Program-made: the position numbers and the translations under genes
Notes under the pieces: model-generated
Told to the model about the DNA's origin: nothing
The model's input: the letters and a program-made list of their open reading frames with translations, nothing else
Database searches by the model: none
Shown here: positions 54,124 to 64,000 of the stretch, piece after piece
Layout: each line of letters begins with the position of its first letter
How positions within the stretch are numbered: position 1 is the stretch's first letter
Assembly: GCA_027576995.1 (NCBI GenBank)
Contig: JANBQC010000083.1
Span: 1-64,000 of the forward strand
DNA: 64,000 nt
DNA from: Dimargaris cristalligena
Lineage: Eukaryota; Kickxellomycota; Dimargaritomycetes; Dimargaritales; Dimargaritaceae
Direction: 5' to 3'

Positions 54124-54667
54124 GAGATCGGGTAGGACGTGGGGAAGAGGATTCTCTTAAACGGTGGTCACTGAATTAAGTAGGCGCAGGATGGACTAAC
54201 TAATAGAATGAAGCAGAGAATCGGACCTTAGTCGTTGGAGAATAATAACACAGGGCAACCCCTTAGGACCCGGGTAAGTTTGGCACTCGACACGGAGATG
54301 TGCGTCCAATCAGTCGACGATTGCAATGAAATTAGCAAGCCGCTGAACAGGCACCAACTGGGCTTGTTACCAGTGAAGGATTACCACACTATGGCCCACA
54401 CCAGCTATTTACCCCAACATTAGTATGAGAAAGTGGGATATGCATGAAACGGGTAAACTTCCATTATTTTACCGCTAAAACCACCATCTGCTGAATAGAG
54501 CCTCTTAATCACGGCGAGGCATTGTTGGCTGTATAACTATTTATTACTTAGTAGTCAGTGCTCTCTGGTGAAAGCAACATCACGAATTATTTCAGGTGTC
54601 GTTGACCCGTAACTGGTATAATATGAAGTAGGTGGCAGGATGATGATGAGTATGGCGACGGATATTA
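54124..54667. other. intergenic between tandem minus-strand genes
   Basis: BLOC1S1 promoter and shugoshin 3' flank. A 62-codon plus frame at 54235-54423 shows no features. Nothing recognised. Confidence 0.45.
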
Positions 54668-57462
54668 TCAGTCAGAGTAAAAGGTGAATGGGTCGCCCTT
54701 TCGCAATTTACTAGTCGGAAATATCCAAGTCCAATGCGGGCACAAAGGCAAATACAGTGGGTATATAGGTCGCCATCGGTTAGGAACCACAGCCAAAATT
54801 CAACAATGGAGATTTTACGTTCTAATTTAGGTGATTCGACGGACAGTGCTCTGCTAATAACTAACCTGCGTAGACTGGGCTCGATATAGCAGGCAGGCCT
54901 CGGTACCCGACTAGAGCGCCGCACTGAGCTATTGGATACGGCCTCTATTTCCTCGGTCGCCGCGTTTGGTATGACGTCTGCAGGATGTTTGGCTTCTAAT
55001 TGATATTGAATGCGAGATACAGCAGAGTCGGGCGACTACAGATGGGTTAGTCGGCTTAGCTACTTCTTTGCCCAAATAGTGAATCACAGACTACTAAAGT
55101 TGACGAGTCTCGTCCAAGATGAAGTTTTGGATTAATCGCCTAGATAATCCTAGGCGTGTATGCGGTAGGTGTCGGGTTGATAGGGTCTATTATTATCAAT
55201 AGCTCCATTCATCCGAACAAATAGGAATAGGTCAGCAAGTGCACAAGGTAGGCCAAATTTCGCCGTTGATCATAAAAACTAGTTACTCCGATTTGGAAGG
55301 CTTCATAGCTAAATTTACCTGTGCTCTCAGGGACCAAGCCGGTTGACCCCAGGTCTACGATATTGGCCGAGTCATTGTTGAGAGAGTGGCAAGATATATC
55401 GACACTGTCTTTATAAAATGTTATTAACATGGCATATCACAGACCGGCGCCAAAAATAGACCAGATAGTTTAAAATGCATGGTTAACCATTTGGCCACTT
55501 AACCCCTTAACATGTCCCAAGTTTAAGTTGGCGGGAAACTAATATTGTTAAGGTGAGCTAACCAGTGTCGATTATCGCATTCAATCTGTCCGGGATCGTA
55601 CTATGGATATAAGGCGCAAAGTGAAGAGGACAATACCAAAATTAAACCTAACCCTGCATTAATTAATGAGCCGCCCCTGGATTTTAGGCGGTGATATTAT
55701 AGCCTTGGGACAGTGCCATCACAGTTAATCATATTATATGTTTTGCTAAGAGTGGCTGATTTAGCTACTTGGTCGAAATCAGCTGCCATAATAAAGTACT
55801 ATTATTTCAGTACTGCCGGCGACGGGCCTTTACCTGAGTTCTGGCGTTGTAGTGTGTAATTCTGGGGGTGCTCTAGTAGTTTTTTCAGATTTGGGCATTT
55901 GTTGGGCTACCTGTCAAAGGTGTTGCGGGGGTAAAAAGACCAACCATAGCACTGTAACGGTAAATGGTCAAACGCGCCAAGATTTTTAAACATTGCTGCC
56001 CAAGAGGCTATGCAGATAATATTTGATTGTATTAATGCCCTTGATAATAATAAATCACCTACTTGTACTTCGGCGGGCCTACGTCGAGGTACCCCAGTAT
56101 GGTACGGAGAAGGTATGATCCTAGTGGTCCCATGAATTGAATTTCGGCGGACGGTACTGGGCGAGGACAAGCGGGGATCGTGGACCAAATTCAGACTATG
56201 GGCAATAGACTCTAGAAGTGAGGCACATTGCTGTTGATAAATAATGCTGACGCAAGATCAAATTTCAGTCGGAAAACTCTAAACCTCATATGACTTCCTA
56301 CAGCCAACTGGTGATTGAGGCATAGGCTAAGGTGTGTGCGAGTTTAAATAGAAGATCACCAAACCTTACCGATACGTGTCCCGTCATATGTTGCCTCATT
56401 TCCCTTTGCTGCAACAGACTCTGCTGGTGAACCCACAGCTGTGAGCGAATTTGGGCCAGTTGGGTCCGGAGCTCCACATTTTCCGTCATTAACCGACACT
56501 GGGCCTCGGTGGATTGCCGAAGTTGGAGTCCCAGCTGTACGTTAGCGTGGGTCAATTCGAGATTTTGTTTAGAGAACTGTTTTTTCACTGCTTGGGACGT
56601 TTGGAAGAAAGGTCAATATATATATATATCGGCACCCATCCTCGAGAGCAGCCGTTAATATATCCATTTTGAATCACTGACGGATGCATCAGTGGGGGAA
56701 TATACTTTCAACGGCCTTCCGATGGCAGAGGCGACCTTGTACTACCTGAGTCTCCCTGACCCATAAGCGGGATGGGCTAGGCCCGATATGTAGCCCTGTG
56801 CAAGCCAAGTGTCAGAATGCCAACCTCCCCACAGGAAGTAACGGAGCTGTACCTAAAAATAGAGCCTCGGAAGGGGGCACCTCGACCGAGGCCGACTCGT
56901 CAAATAACGAGAATATGTCTTTGGGCGGCTCGCTGTTCACTTTCGGGCGTTTCTCATCGCTGGCCTAGATTTGTGGTAATATAGAGGCGTTAGCCATGAA
57001 GTATTGCTCGCTTAAAATCTAATGTGAGTGCGCCCTTAATTTTTTATAATTGAGGGGGATTGGGGTGTCTTAAACAGCTGCGATGGGGAAACCAAGTTCT
57101 AGTCGGGTGGCCTGACCATATTTCACTTTTTAGAATCCTTAGGGTCGACTCGCAAAGTAGAAATATCATTAAAACGGGGAGTGGGTTACAGTAGCGTGGA
57201 CCAATAAAACCTGACCAAGTCTGCTGTGCCTAGATTTAGACCTGTTACTGGGCCTTGGTTATAAGAGTTGGGTAATGGTGGGCGACATGGCTGAGGGGAA
57301 ATGCGAAACAAAAACCATCTCTTGGACCCTCTTTGGTCCTCCAGTTTGACCACTGCCCTATCCAATAATACAAGCTGCATAGTGTGATTAGGTTACCTTT
57401 ACTTGGGCCTGTGTAGCATCAAGGTGGTCCCGATAGGATCGTTTAGCGAAACCATTGGTCAT
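54668..57462 (-). CDS. SGO1: shugoshin, centromeric cohesin protector (eight exons)
   Basis: Exons on the minus strand: 57462-57397, 56964-56853, 56587-56370, 56209-56063, 55910-55834, 55404-55319, 54995-54866, 54710-54668; every junction keeps phase and the protein is 292 residues. Shugoshin recruits PP2A to centromeres and shields cohesin from separase. Exon 3 holds the N-terminal coiled coil: KKQFSKQNLELTHANVQLGL, then LMTENVELRTQLAQIRSQL, like the shugoshin FKKQNxxLxxxNxxxxLRIxxLExExxxLLxENxxLR pattern. The C-terminal basic motif that binds phospho-H2A spans exons 7-8: RRSSRVPRPACYIEPSLR joined to SKLRKGDPF. The middle is Ser/Pro/Arg-rich and poorly conserved, as usual. Exon 1 (MTNGFAKRSYRDHLDATQAQ) is chosen by phase and start codon and is the least certain; exons 4-6 rest on splice sites and phase. 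Confidence 0.83.
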
Positions 57463-59228
57463 TATCAATAACACCTAGGTTCATGAAACAGCAGCGGTCC
57501 ATAGTTTTGGTTAAAGGGCTGCAGCCCAGATAACAGGGCTCCGACCATGCCGCCCGACGGTGAATATGATGGACTATAGCCAATTTCCAGCAGCGGGGGT
57601 AGCATGTTCGCTTAGTGCAGAATACCGTATGCGGCCTACTATCCCCTCCTCATCTGGGCCACGATTCTACGGGTCTATAAAGCATATTAAGGGATCGGTA
57701 AATCCACTTATTGCTTTTACATACACATACCTGTTAATAGGGTTGGCGTAGGCCAGGGAGGACCTCTTCACAAAACGAGAGGGATGGGGATTTTGGGGAG
57801 CGAGCACAGGATCCAGCGCCTCGCTCTCGGTTGCGGAACCACAGGGTTGGACACGGCTACTTACACACACACTAAGCAGCGGACACGCGCAGCCAATGGA
57901 CGATAACAGAAGCGAAAAAAAGGAAAAGGCAGGGGGAGGCTGAGCCATGAAGAACCTCGCGGCGAGATTTAAGGACGTAGGCTTGCGAACGCGCGCGCGC
58001 ATATACACGGGGCTGGATATTCGTTTCATAAGAGCAGGACGGTCGCACCGCAAGCCATTGGCTATACGCATTCACCCAACAAGGCTATATGCGCATTGCT
58101 GGCTAGTCCCTGCGATAATATAAAACTCCTTCTAAGTAAGGCCCTCTGGTGCTAATGCGTCTGCATGTCCCGTATCGCCGGCTCGCGTCCTTTGGCCTAC
58201 GCCTTTGGGATTCATCTTACCTTTTGCCTTCTTTCTCTTTTTAATTATTTCCTTTACCCTCTTTATTATCCGTTGCTCCGAAGCCACCTCCCCTTACGTA
58301 AACTCACTGCCCTTACGGTAGGTAAGCCGCTATTCCAACTATCCAACAGTCTTCGATATACCCCTTATTCCACGGATACCCCTGACAAGTCGGCTGACCT
58401 GCGGGCCCCACCCGTCTCTTATATCATTTGGATCAGCTGCTGTGGCAATCCAAATCGGGTGGGTCGCTGGGAATCGACCCCACCGGTGTTCCCACTGCTA
58501 TTTTCCGAGCCACACCTGGTGTTTAGTCAGAAGATATCAATCGCAGCTGGAACCTACTGCCCTGCAGGTCTCTGGGTTACCCACTGGGCACTACTGACTA
58601 CCCGCAGCGATTTCGTCCTCAACCACCGATTATTACGCTGATTTTTATAGATTAATTCTGACCGCCGCCGCAGATTGCATGAGCCTTTTTATTTTGGTTT
58701 GGAACCAATGACTTATCAGCCTTTTAGTGTATCCAATCTACCCTCTACTACTTTTTGACTGACCTTAGCCACCAACCTAACCCTTAGTTGATTCACTTGT
58801 TAAATCCACCACCACACTCGTTGTCTGCCGTCTCAGCCCCCCGCTCTCACATGACCTGGGATCCTCCTCCCCTTCTCCTTCACACCAACACCTTGAACAC
58901 CGCTACCCACTTAATTGGCCAAGTTGCAAATAATTTAACTATCTACCTTCAACGACAAGCCGTGCTGCCCTAGATATTCCCCGTTGGACTGGACTAGTTT
59001 GTTTCTGTGACTCTACTAGACTGCTCTTCCCTATACCACTCTTCCAAACCCTTTATACACACACATATTCCCCCCATTTGGGCCTGCGCATTGCACGCTT
59101 GCCCTTAACTTCACATTACCGGGCCTCCCTCCTTCCTCCTTCCTCATACCCCATACTCCATACCTCCTTCCTTCAACCACTATCCGACACTTGTCTAAAT
59201 AGCAATCCTCTTACTCCTTTGAGTCGAC
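57463..59228. other. interval with weak coding candidates
   Basis: Apart from the plus-strand frame at 58165-58641 (listed separately), the minus strand offers a phase-consistent two-exon reading, 57948-57731 and 57635-57443, with a signal-peptide-like start and a Cys-rich second exon overlapping the shugoshin start. The right end (58650-59228) is CT-rich promoter of the nucleoside transporter. Confidence 0.4.
58165..58641 (+). CDS. unrecognised 158-residue open frame
   Basis: Open from ATG 58165 to TGA 58641. The first 50 residues contain one strong hydrophobic segment (FGIHLTFCLLSLFNYFLYPL) after a basic start (MSRIAGSRPLAY). The rest is mixed, with a few Cys, Trp and Pro, and no motif I know. 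A GTAGGTAAGC donor-like site inside the frame at about 58317 could mean an intron. Codon use is not clearly biased either way. It may be a small membrane protein or a chance frame in CT-rich sequence. Confidence 0.3.
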   Translation: MSRIAGSRPLAYAFGIHLTFCLLSLFNYFLYPLYYPLLRSHLPLRKLTALTVGKPLFQLSNSLRYTPYSTDTPDKSADLRAPPVSYIIWISCCGNPNRVGRWESTPPVFPLLFSEPHLVFSQKISIAAGTYCPAGLWVTHWALLTTRSDFVLNHRLLR

Positions 59229-60881
59229 ATGCGAGACAACCCTTCGAATTTCGGGGACACCGAGTCCCTCGGCTCAATGAGCGGCTACCCACTGCCCCAG
59301 CCTACGTCCAGAAGTGGGGGCTATGGGCCGTCCAAGCTGACCCCGAGGCATCTTGCCAACATGGACCCTCTCCTGAGAGACGCCAAGTCCGGCGACGGCA
59401 CCAAGCTACCCGCCCGCACGAGTGAGGACTCTCGCCATTCCTCCGAATTTGAAATCGCGGTTCACCCCGCCGATACCCGCTGGGTGGACGGTGTGCGAGT
59501 GGACGACCATGAGGACTTGACCCCGGCCGACTCGTGGCGCCTGTCCTACCTCATTTTCCTCGCTCTGGGTCTGGCCTTACTTCTGCCCTGGAATGTGTTT
59601 ATCACCGCCTCCGAGTTCTTCCGGGTCAAATTCGCCGGTAGCCCATATCAAATGAATTTCCAAAACTGGTTCTCGACCTCCTATACCTTGACCAATCTGG
59701 TAGTTATCGCAGTCTGCATCTCCCAGCAGCACCGCATTAAGCCCCGTCCGGTTATTCTAATCACTCTGGCGGTCAATGTGGTCATTTTTATGTGCATGAC
59801 TATATTCACCCGCATCGCCTCCCTTCAGGGCACTACATTCTTTGGCCTCACTCTAGCCATGCTCACGCTCGGAGCCATGAGCAGTTCACTGATGCAGTGT
59901 GCCCTGTTTGCTCTAGTGTCCCGGTTCCCCCCGCTTTATATCCAGGGGGTACTGAGTGGCCAGGCTGTGGCGGGTGTGGTGGTGTCCATTGTCCAGCTCG
60001 TGACTGCCGCCTCCACGCTGCGGTCCCAGGACCAGGTCCAGTCGCCTACCATCGATCACAACTACTCCCAGGACCGGAGCTACGACCCCACCCCCTTCCC
60101 CGGCTACACCAGCCAGGATGACTGGGGCTATTCCCCGCACTCGCCGCCCGTTCGCCGGGACACCGACGACTTGGCCCTGGAGCTTCGGGCCTTTGCCTAT
60201 TTCCTAATAGCCTCGGTGGTTTGCATCCTGGTGTTGGGTCTCTTTGTCGTCTTACAGCGTCTCCCCTTCTACCGGCATTTCCTCCCCAAGGACAGCCAGA
60301 ACAGCAGTGCCCCTCCCTTCCGCGACAATTGGCACCTGGTTAAGGCCACTGCACGCTCTATCCCTTCGCTGATCTTCACCATTGCCCTATTGTTCGCCGT
60401 GACCTTCTCTGTCTTCCCCGCACTGACGGCTGCCGTTCAGCCGCTCAATTTCGCACGCATCCCTTTCGTGGAAATCCACTTTGTTCTCTTTAATATCGGC
60501 GACTGGACGGGGCGGTGGTTCTCCATGTTCCCCTGGCTGCGCTTCCTTAACTCCCGCGTGGTTCTGTTCGGCGCCCTCTCCCATTTGGTGTTCGTTCCCC
60601 TTTTCTTATTCAGTAATAGCGTGTTCCCCGCCACCGTCACCCGTCTGGTCCCCGTGCTCATCCGTAGCGATATCGCCTTCTTCGTGATCGTGGCCCTCTT
60701 TGGTATTTCTAATGGTTACTGGGGCTCGCTGGCCATGATGACTGGTCCCCAGGTGGCCCTGGACAAGGAACGGGCCGGTACGGTGATGAGCTTCTTCTTG
60801 GTATTCGGAATGGCCTTTGGTTCCGTGCTCAGTTTCGGAGTGACGGCACTGGCCTGTAACTGCAATTCGTTTGCCATGTAG
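59229..60881 (+). CDS. equilibrative nucleoside transporter (SLC29/ENT, Fun26-like)
   Basis: Single exon, 550 residues. ENT proteins move nucleosides or nucleobases down gradients, in fungi often at the vacuole (Fun26). A cytosolic N terminus of about 105 residues (MRDNPSNFGDTESLGSMSGY) precedes TM1, whose LGLALLLPWNVFITASEFF is the ENT signature G(x)LLPWN. Further marks: QNWFSTSYTLTNLVV (TM2), LGAMSSSLMQCALFALVSRF (TM4), QGVLSGQAVAGVVVSIVQLV (TM5, the SGxxxAGxxxS motif), a 50-residue polar loop between TM6 and TM7 (QSPTIDHNYSQDRSYDPTPF), FARIPFVEIHFVLFNIGDWT with GRW (TM8), and LFGISNGYWGSLAMMTGP near TM10. Eleven hydrophobic spans can be counted, as expected. Confidence 0.93.
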   Translation: MRDNPSNFGDTESLGSMSGYPLPQPTSRSGGYGPSKLTPRHLANMDPLLRDAKSGDGTKLPARTSEDSRHSSEFEIAVHPADTRWVDGVRVDDHEDLTPADSWRLSYLIFLALGLALLLPWNVFITASEFFRVKFAGSPYQMNFQNWFSTSYTLTNLVVIAVCISQQHRIKPRPVILITLAVNVVIFMCMTIFTRIASLQGTTFFGLTLAMLTLGAMSSSLMQCALFALVSRFPPLYIQGVLSGQAVAGVVVSIVQLVTAASTLRSQDQVQSPTIDHNYSQDRSYDPTPFPGYTSQDDWGYSPHSPPVRRDTDDLALELRAFAYFLIASVVCILVLGLFVVLQRLPFYRHFLPKDSQNSSAPPFRDNWHLVKATARSIPSLIFTIALLFAVTFSVFPALTAAVQPLNFARIPFVEIHFVLFNIGDWTGRWFSMFPWLRFLNSRVVLFGALSHLVFVPLFLFSNSVFPATVTRLVPVLIRSDIAFFVIVALFGISNGYWGSLAMMTGPQVALDKERAGTVMSFFLVFGMAFGSVLSFGVTALACNCNSFAM

Positions 60882-61450
60882 TCCGTTTTGGTCGTGCCTT
60901 TCTCGTATTTTCCCTTTTTCTTCTATTCAACTTAATGCTAATGTTCATGCAGCCCCCTTTTTGTTTTATTGGGACTGGGTTTGGCGGTATATACCGGTAG
61001 ACGGGTTCACTTAACCCTAGTTTAATTTGCCATTATTTTGGAGCCCCGGCGGCTTCTATTATTTTTTTAATTCCTTTTTTTATTATTAAAAAGCCGCCAT
61101 TTTTCATGTTTATATTTTCTTTTGTTTCTTGCAATTTTTTTATTCGTTCTTGTATTTATAAACGTCTTACTTATTGGAAGTTTCGACACAACCCCCTCCC
61201 CTGAGATACTTGGTATGCGTATACTTGTCGTTTGATTGATGGGCAGAACTGGTCGCCACAAATATCAACCCACCGGGGAATTAATGAATAAAGTATGGCC
61301 AGTTATCACCATAGTAGCTTTCAATTGGAATGTAAAAATAGTATGAACGGTGTACAGTATTTACTAATAGTTTAAATATAGTCGACTTAATGAATGAAAC
61401 AAATAGGAAGTGCAAGATATTTCCAGTGCCCTAAAATAAGCCATGTTAGA
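60882..61450. other. intergenic between convergent genes
   Basis: T-rich 3' region of the transporter gene (poly-T runs at 61060-61140) and 3' flank of TTC36. No gene seen. Confidence 0.45.
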
Positions 61451-62808
61451 TTATTTCTGCTGGTACATCTGGGCTAAACTCTCCTTCATAATCGCGTTAC
61501 AGAGTTTGGAGTAGGGGTTTTCGAGGACAGCCGCGTCTTTGGCCACGGGATTTCCGTATTTCCCTCCTAATTCGAAGTCGTAAAAGGCACCGTCAGTGTC
61601 TCCGCGGGCTCGCTTAATGATGGCTCGCTGGGTATAAGCCTAATGGCGTAGATAGGGTGGATGTGGAATTCAAGAGTTGGCAAATCGTTATGTTAGTGAT
61701 AAATAGATGGGGCGTGCCAAGATCATACGACCTCTTAGCCAGAAATCTATACCGTAAGCAGTTTAATAGACCATGGGTAGAATGCACCCGGGCGTATAAA
61801 AAACCCGCTTCAAATTCTTTGCAAAATTAGGGTAAAACTCGTATGTCGCATGCGTACCTGTTTAAGGACTTTAGGATCTCCGTTAGAATATTTCAATGCC
61901 ATGGCAAGATCATCAAGGGCGGCGTCATATTGGTTCTGCAGGCGGTAGACCTGGGCACTAAGAGGTTGTCGGTTAACAGGGATGCTAATAGGCATATTTC
62001 TTAACCATTAGTCCAGTAAAAAGTGCAGGGCCGGGAGAGGTAGTGGTAGGGTCTATTTCAAACATTTTCTAATTAGCCGCCATGGATAGATGGCGATGGG
62101 TTCCAGGCGGTAGCTATTAGTAATAGTGGGCACCAATCTACCTACCGGTTGTTGTAAGCTGACGCATACTTGGCACATTGGCTGATCACGGCCGAGAAAT
62201 GCAATAGGGCACCATCCAAATCGTCCTTTTCGGCTAACGCGACGCCCTCAACCTCACGTTTCTTTAGGCCCGCTAGCATGGTCTCGGGTATGGGCGATAC
62301 CGGGGAAAATTCCTCTATCGGAACAATCAGGACAGGAAAATGTGGCAAAGAGTCGACTGATTAGTAACTATGGCGAAGGGACACACTACGATAACCAGCT
62401 ATTTTAGCCTAAACTAAGGGAGGGGGTTATTCCGGTAAGTATATTGCGACTTAGGCTATTCATTCATCTCTGGGTGTATAGGATGGTGGTCAACCGTAGT
62501 TAGTACTGGATGAGGGAAGGCATACCAGCTGGGAGGGCCGTGTTTGACTCTTTAATGCCTTGGAGACCGGCGGACGTGATGTCGCCGCCTAGTTTAGTTA
62601 GAGTGGGGGTGGGGTATTTCGAGGAAATAATGCGGTTTATGGTGGTTAGAATAGCCAGTGGCATGATAGTGTTGAGGTTAGTTAATGGGGTAGAAGTATG
62701 AGTCGCCCCCACAGCGGCTTCGGTGCAAGCACAGGGTTTTATCACATTGTACTTACCTCCTTCGAAAAGTGCGTCAAGTACATTCGTATCCCGGTTGGTC
62801 AAGGACAT
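61451..62808 (-). CDS. TTC36: TTC36-like tetratricopeptide repeat protein (four exons)
   Basis: Exons on the minus strand: 62808-62757, 62314-62146, 61957-61858, 61639-61451; phases agree and the protein is 169 residues (human TTC36, 189). Exon 1 is MSLTNRDTNVLDALFEG, like the family's NDxxVLxxIFNP start. The three TPRs follow: KREVEGVALAEKDDLDGALL then HFSAVISQCAKYASAYNNR; AQVYRLQNQYDAALDDLAMA; and AYTQRAIIKRARGDTDGAFY. The C terminus carries the TTC36-specific LENPYSKLCNAIMKESLAQM, matching LNPYAALCNRML in animals. TTC36 proteins are small TPR scaffolds proposed as chaperone cofactors; the fungal role is unknown. Its upstream region is shared with the divergent gene at 63310. Confidence 0.88.
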
Positions 62809-63309
62809 GGTGCTAAAGGGGAAGTTGACAACGCAGAAGTGGGCAAATGAGGAGACAATGCGAAAACTTAAGACAGGAAGTAAAGGCAAGGAACGGTTGG
62901 GGAGTAAAGAAGGAACTTGAAGAGTGGGGGACAAAGGACTGCTATGCGTAAGAAGAACCCACCACTACGGCTATTCCTCGATTAGTAACAGTCCCATGAA
63001 GATAGGAAGGAGGGATGTATTTCCCTCTAACACTACCAGTGCAAGTCACACGATCAGGCAGTCTTTCCAGTCTTGGATATTTCATCCAATCCACGCAGCT
63101 TAATGGAGAAACCTCTCTTCACCACACTGTATACCTTATTTGGGCTAAGGAAGGCGACACCAAAATAATATCCATATTGTAGCAGCTGGCCAGTTCTTCT
63201 CCCCTTTGATGCATTTGACCCATCTCGTCTTTCTTTTGGCCTTTCCCTTCCATTGTTAATTTTGCTTATAAGCCTTTGAAGTGCCTCTAGCATCGCATTT
63301 GGAACCACC
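62809..63309. promoter_or_regulatory. 501-bp region between divergent genes (TTC36 / Arg-Ser-rich protein)
   Basis: Head-to-head start codons at 62808 (minus) and 63310 (plus). No specific element recognised. Confidence 0.45.
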
Positions 63310-64000
63310 ATGCCCAAGGAATCCCGCTCGTATAGAAAAACCTCCTCCCGTCGCTCCGTCTCGCCTGAGCCACGCCGTAGGCATTCAGAACGGGACAAGC
63401 CAAAAGATTCGGCCGACCGACGGGACGCTTCCTCAACTGTCAAACCAATTGGGCCCGAGGACTTTTATGCGCGCAACTCCGAATTTCGCCTCTGGTTACT
63501 TCGAAAAAAGAGCGTCTACTTTGACGAACTCGATTCTAAAGAGGCTCGCAGCTACTTCAAGAAATTCGTCACCAAATGGAACGCCGGGGAGTTATCAGGT
63601 ATTTATAGGGAATATTCTATTTATAAAAATGGGACAACCCCGAAAACACCTAGCCGTTTATTTTCAGCGGTCGCGGTATTCTCACATATATTCATTCTTC
63701 AACCACAATAATGTATTTATCGTCATCTGTATCCCCCAGGTAAATACTACTCCGGGATTAAATCCTCCGATCTTGACAGTCGGGCCAAGACCCGCTACGA
63801 ATGGGGTTTTACTAAAAATATGGTAAGTATGACAGGGCGTGGTTGGCCCGTTACTATACTACACTATTATTGAGCCTCATCCGCCTTTTGGATAATATTT
63901 TTAAACTAGAACTAATGATACCTACTCCGCTTGGTCTAGGAATGAATGGCTACTAAATTAACCATATCCCTATAGGATACTGACAAGTTGGACGATCTGC
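63310..64000 (+). CDS. Arg/Ser-rich conserved nuclear-type protein (partial, three exons so far)
   Basis: Exons 63310-63598, 63740-63822 and 63976 onward keep phase; the third exon runs off the window. The N terminus is an SR/RS-like basic tract: SRSYRKTSSRRSVSPEPRRR then SERDKPKDSADRR. After it comes a conserved-looking block, GPEDFYARNSEFRLWLLRKK, YFDELDSKEARSYFKKFV, TKWNAGELSG, and in exon 2 YYSGIKSSDLDSRAKTRYEW. This order (DFY...SEFxxWL...YFDEL...FxxFVxxWN...YYxGI...RYxW) is one I associate with a eukaryotic RS-type protein family of animals, plants and fungi with unclear function; I give no name. Exon 3 reads DTDKLDDL before the window ends. Confidence 0.78.

Noticed and set aside
57470..57600. 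Minus-strand reading LPPLLEIGYSPSYSPSGG as an exon
   Set aside because: It is open for only about 46 codons, ends without a convincing donor, and competes with two other readings of the same bases.

Overview
This window is nuclear DNA from a fungus. The gene set is fungal or opisthokont throughout: a RAX1-type RGS/membrane protein, shugoshin, SLX9, CIA1, the Golgi SNARE BET1, a Dnf-type lipid flippase, mitochondrial ribosomal proteins uS11m and mL53, and a C2/proline-rich protein of the Inn1/Fic1 type. Genes for BLOC1S1, TTC36 and a cyclin-Q-like protein, which budding yeasts lack or have in very divergent form, together with many small exons, make an early-diverging (zygomycete-grade) lineage more likely than a yeast. 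That placement is inference. Introns are GT-AG, mostly with GTAAGT-like donors, and range from about 96 to 790 bp. I saw no transposon, CRISPR array, rRNA or convincing tRNA.

Layout. 0-5 kb: the 3' end of a Lys-rich protein, then two multi-exon minus-strand genes, a mitochondrial EF-P-like factor and a class 3 lipase. 5-8.5 kb: gene-poor, with a 41-bp minisatellite. 8.5-21 kb: plus-strand run of arrestin-like protein, BET1, C2/Pro-rich protein, SLX9, a two-RRM Sbp1-like protein and uS11m. 21.8-33.3 kb: zinc-ribbon protein (-), three-RRM Nam8/Csx1-like protein (+), and a 2050-residue P4-ATPase (-). 33.3-36.8 kb: microsatellite-rich gap. 36.8-47.7 kb: NUDX14-like Nudix (+), cyclin-Q-like gene (-, six exons), CIA1 (+), an unknown acidic protein (-), HPP membrane protein (+). 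50-64 kb: RAX1-like (+), mL53 (+), BLOC1S1 (-, five exons), shugoshin (-, eight exons), a nucleoside transporter (+), TTC36 (-, four exons), and the start of an Arg/Ser-rich conserved protein (+).

The genes are ordinary housekeeping functions and form no pathway cluster. Themes that recur are mitochondrial translation (EF-P-like, uS11m, mL53), RNA binding, membrane traffic and lipids (BET1, flippase, BLOC1S1, arrestin-like), and cell-cycle or polarity control (cyclin, shugoshin, RAX1-like, C2 protein). Several genes (cyclin, shugoshin, BLOC1S1, TTC36, EF-P-like) are broken into exons so short that simple ORF scanning misses much of them. I rebuilt them from splice sites, reading phase and family motifs, and every junction listed keeps frame. 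I did not find a convincing new biological system. The most unusual points are an arginine at the EF-P modification loop, the heavily expanded cytosolic loops of the flippase, and a possible small secreted Cys-rich gene overlapping the shugoshin start.
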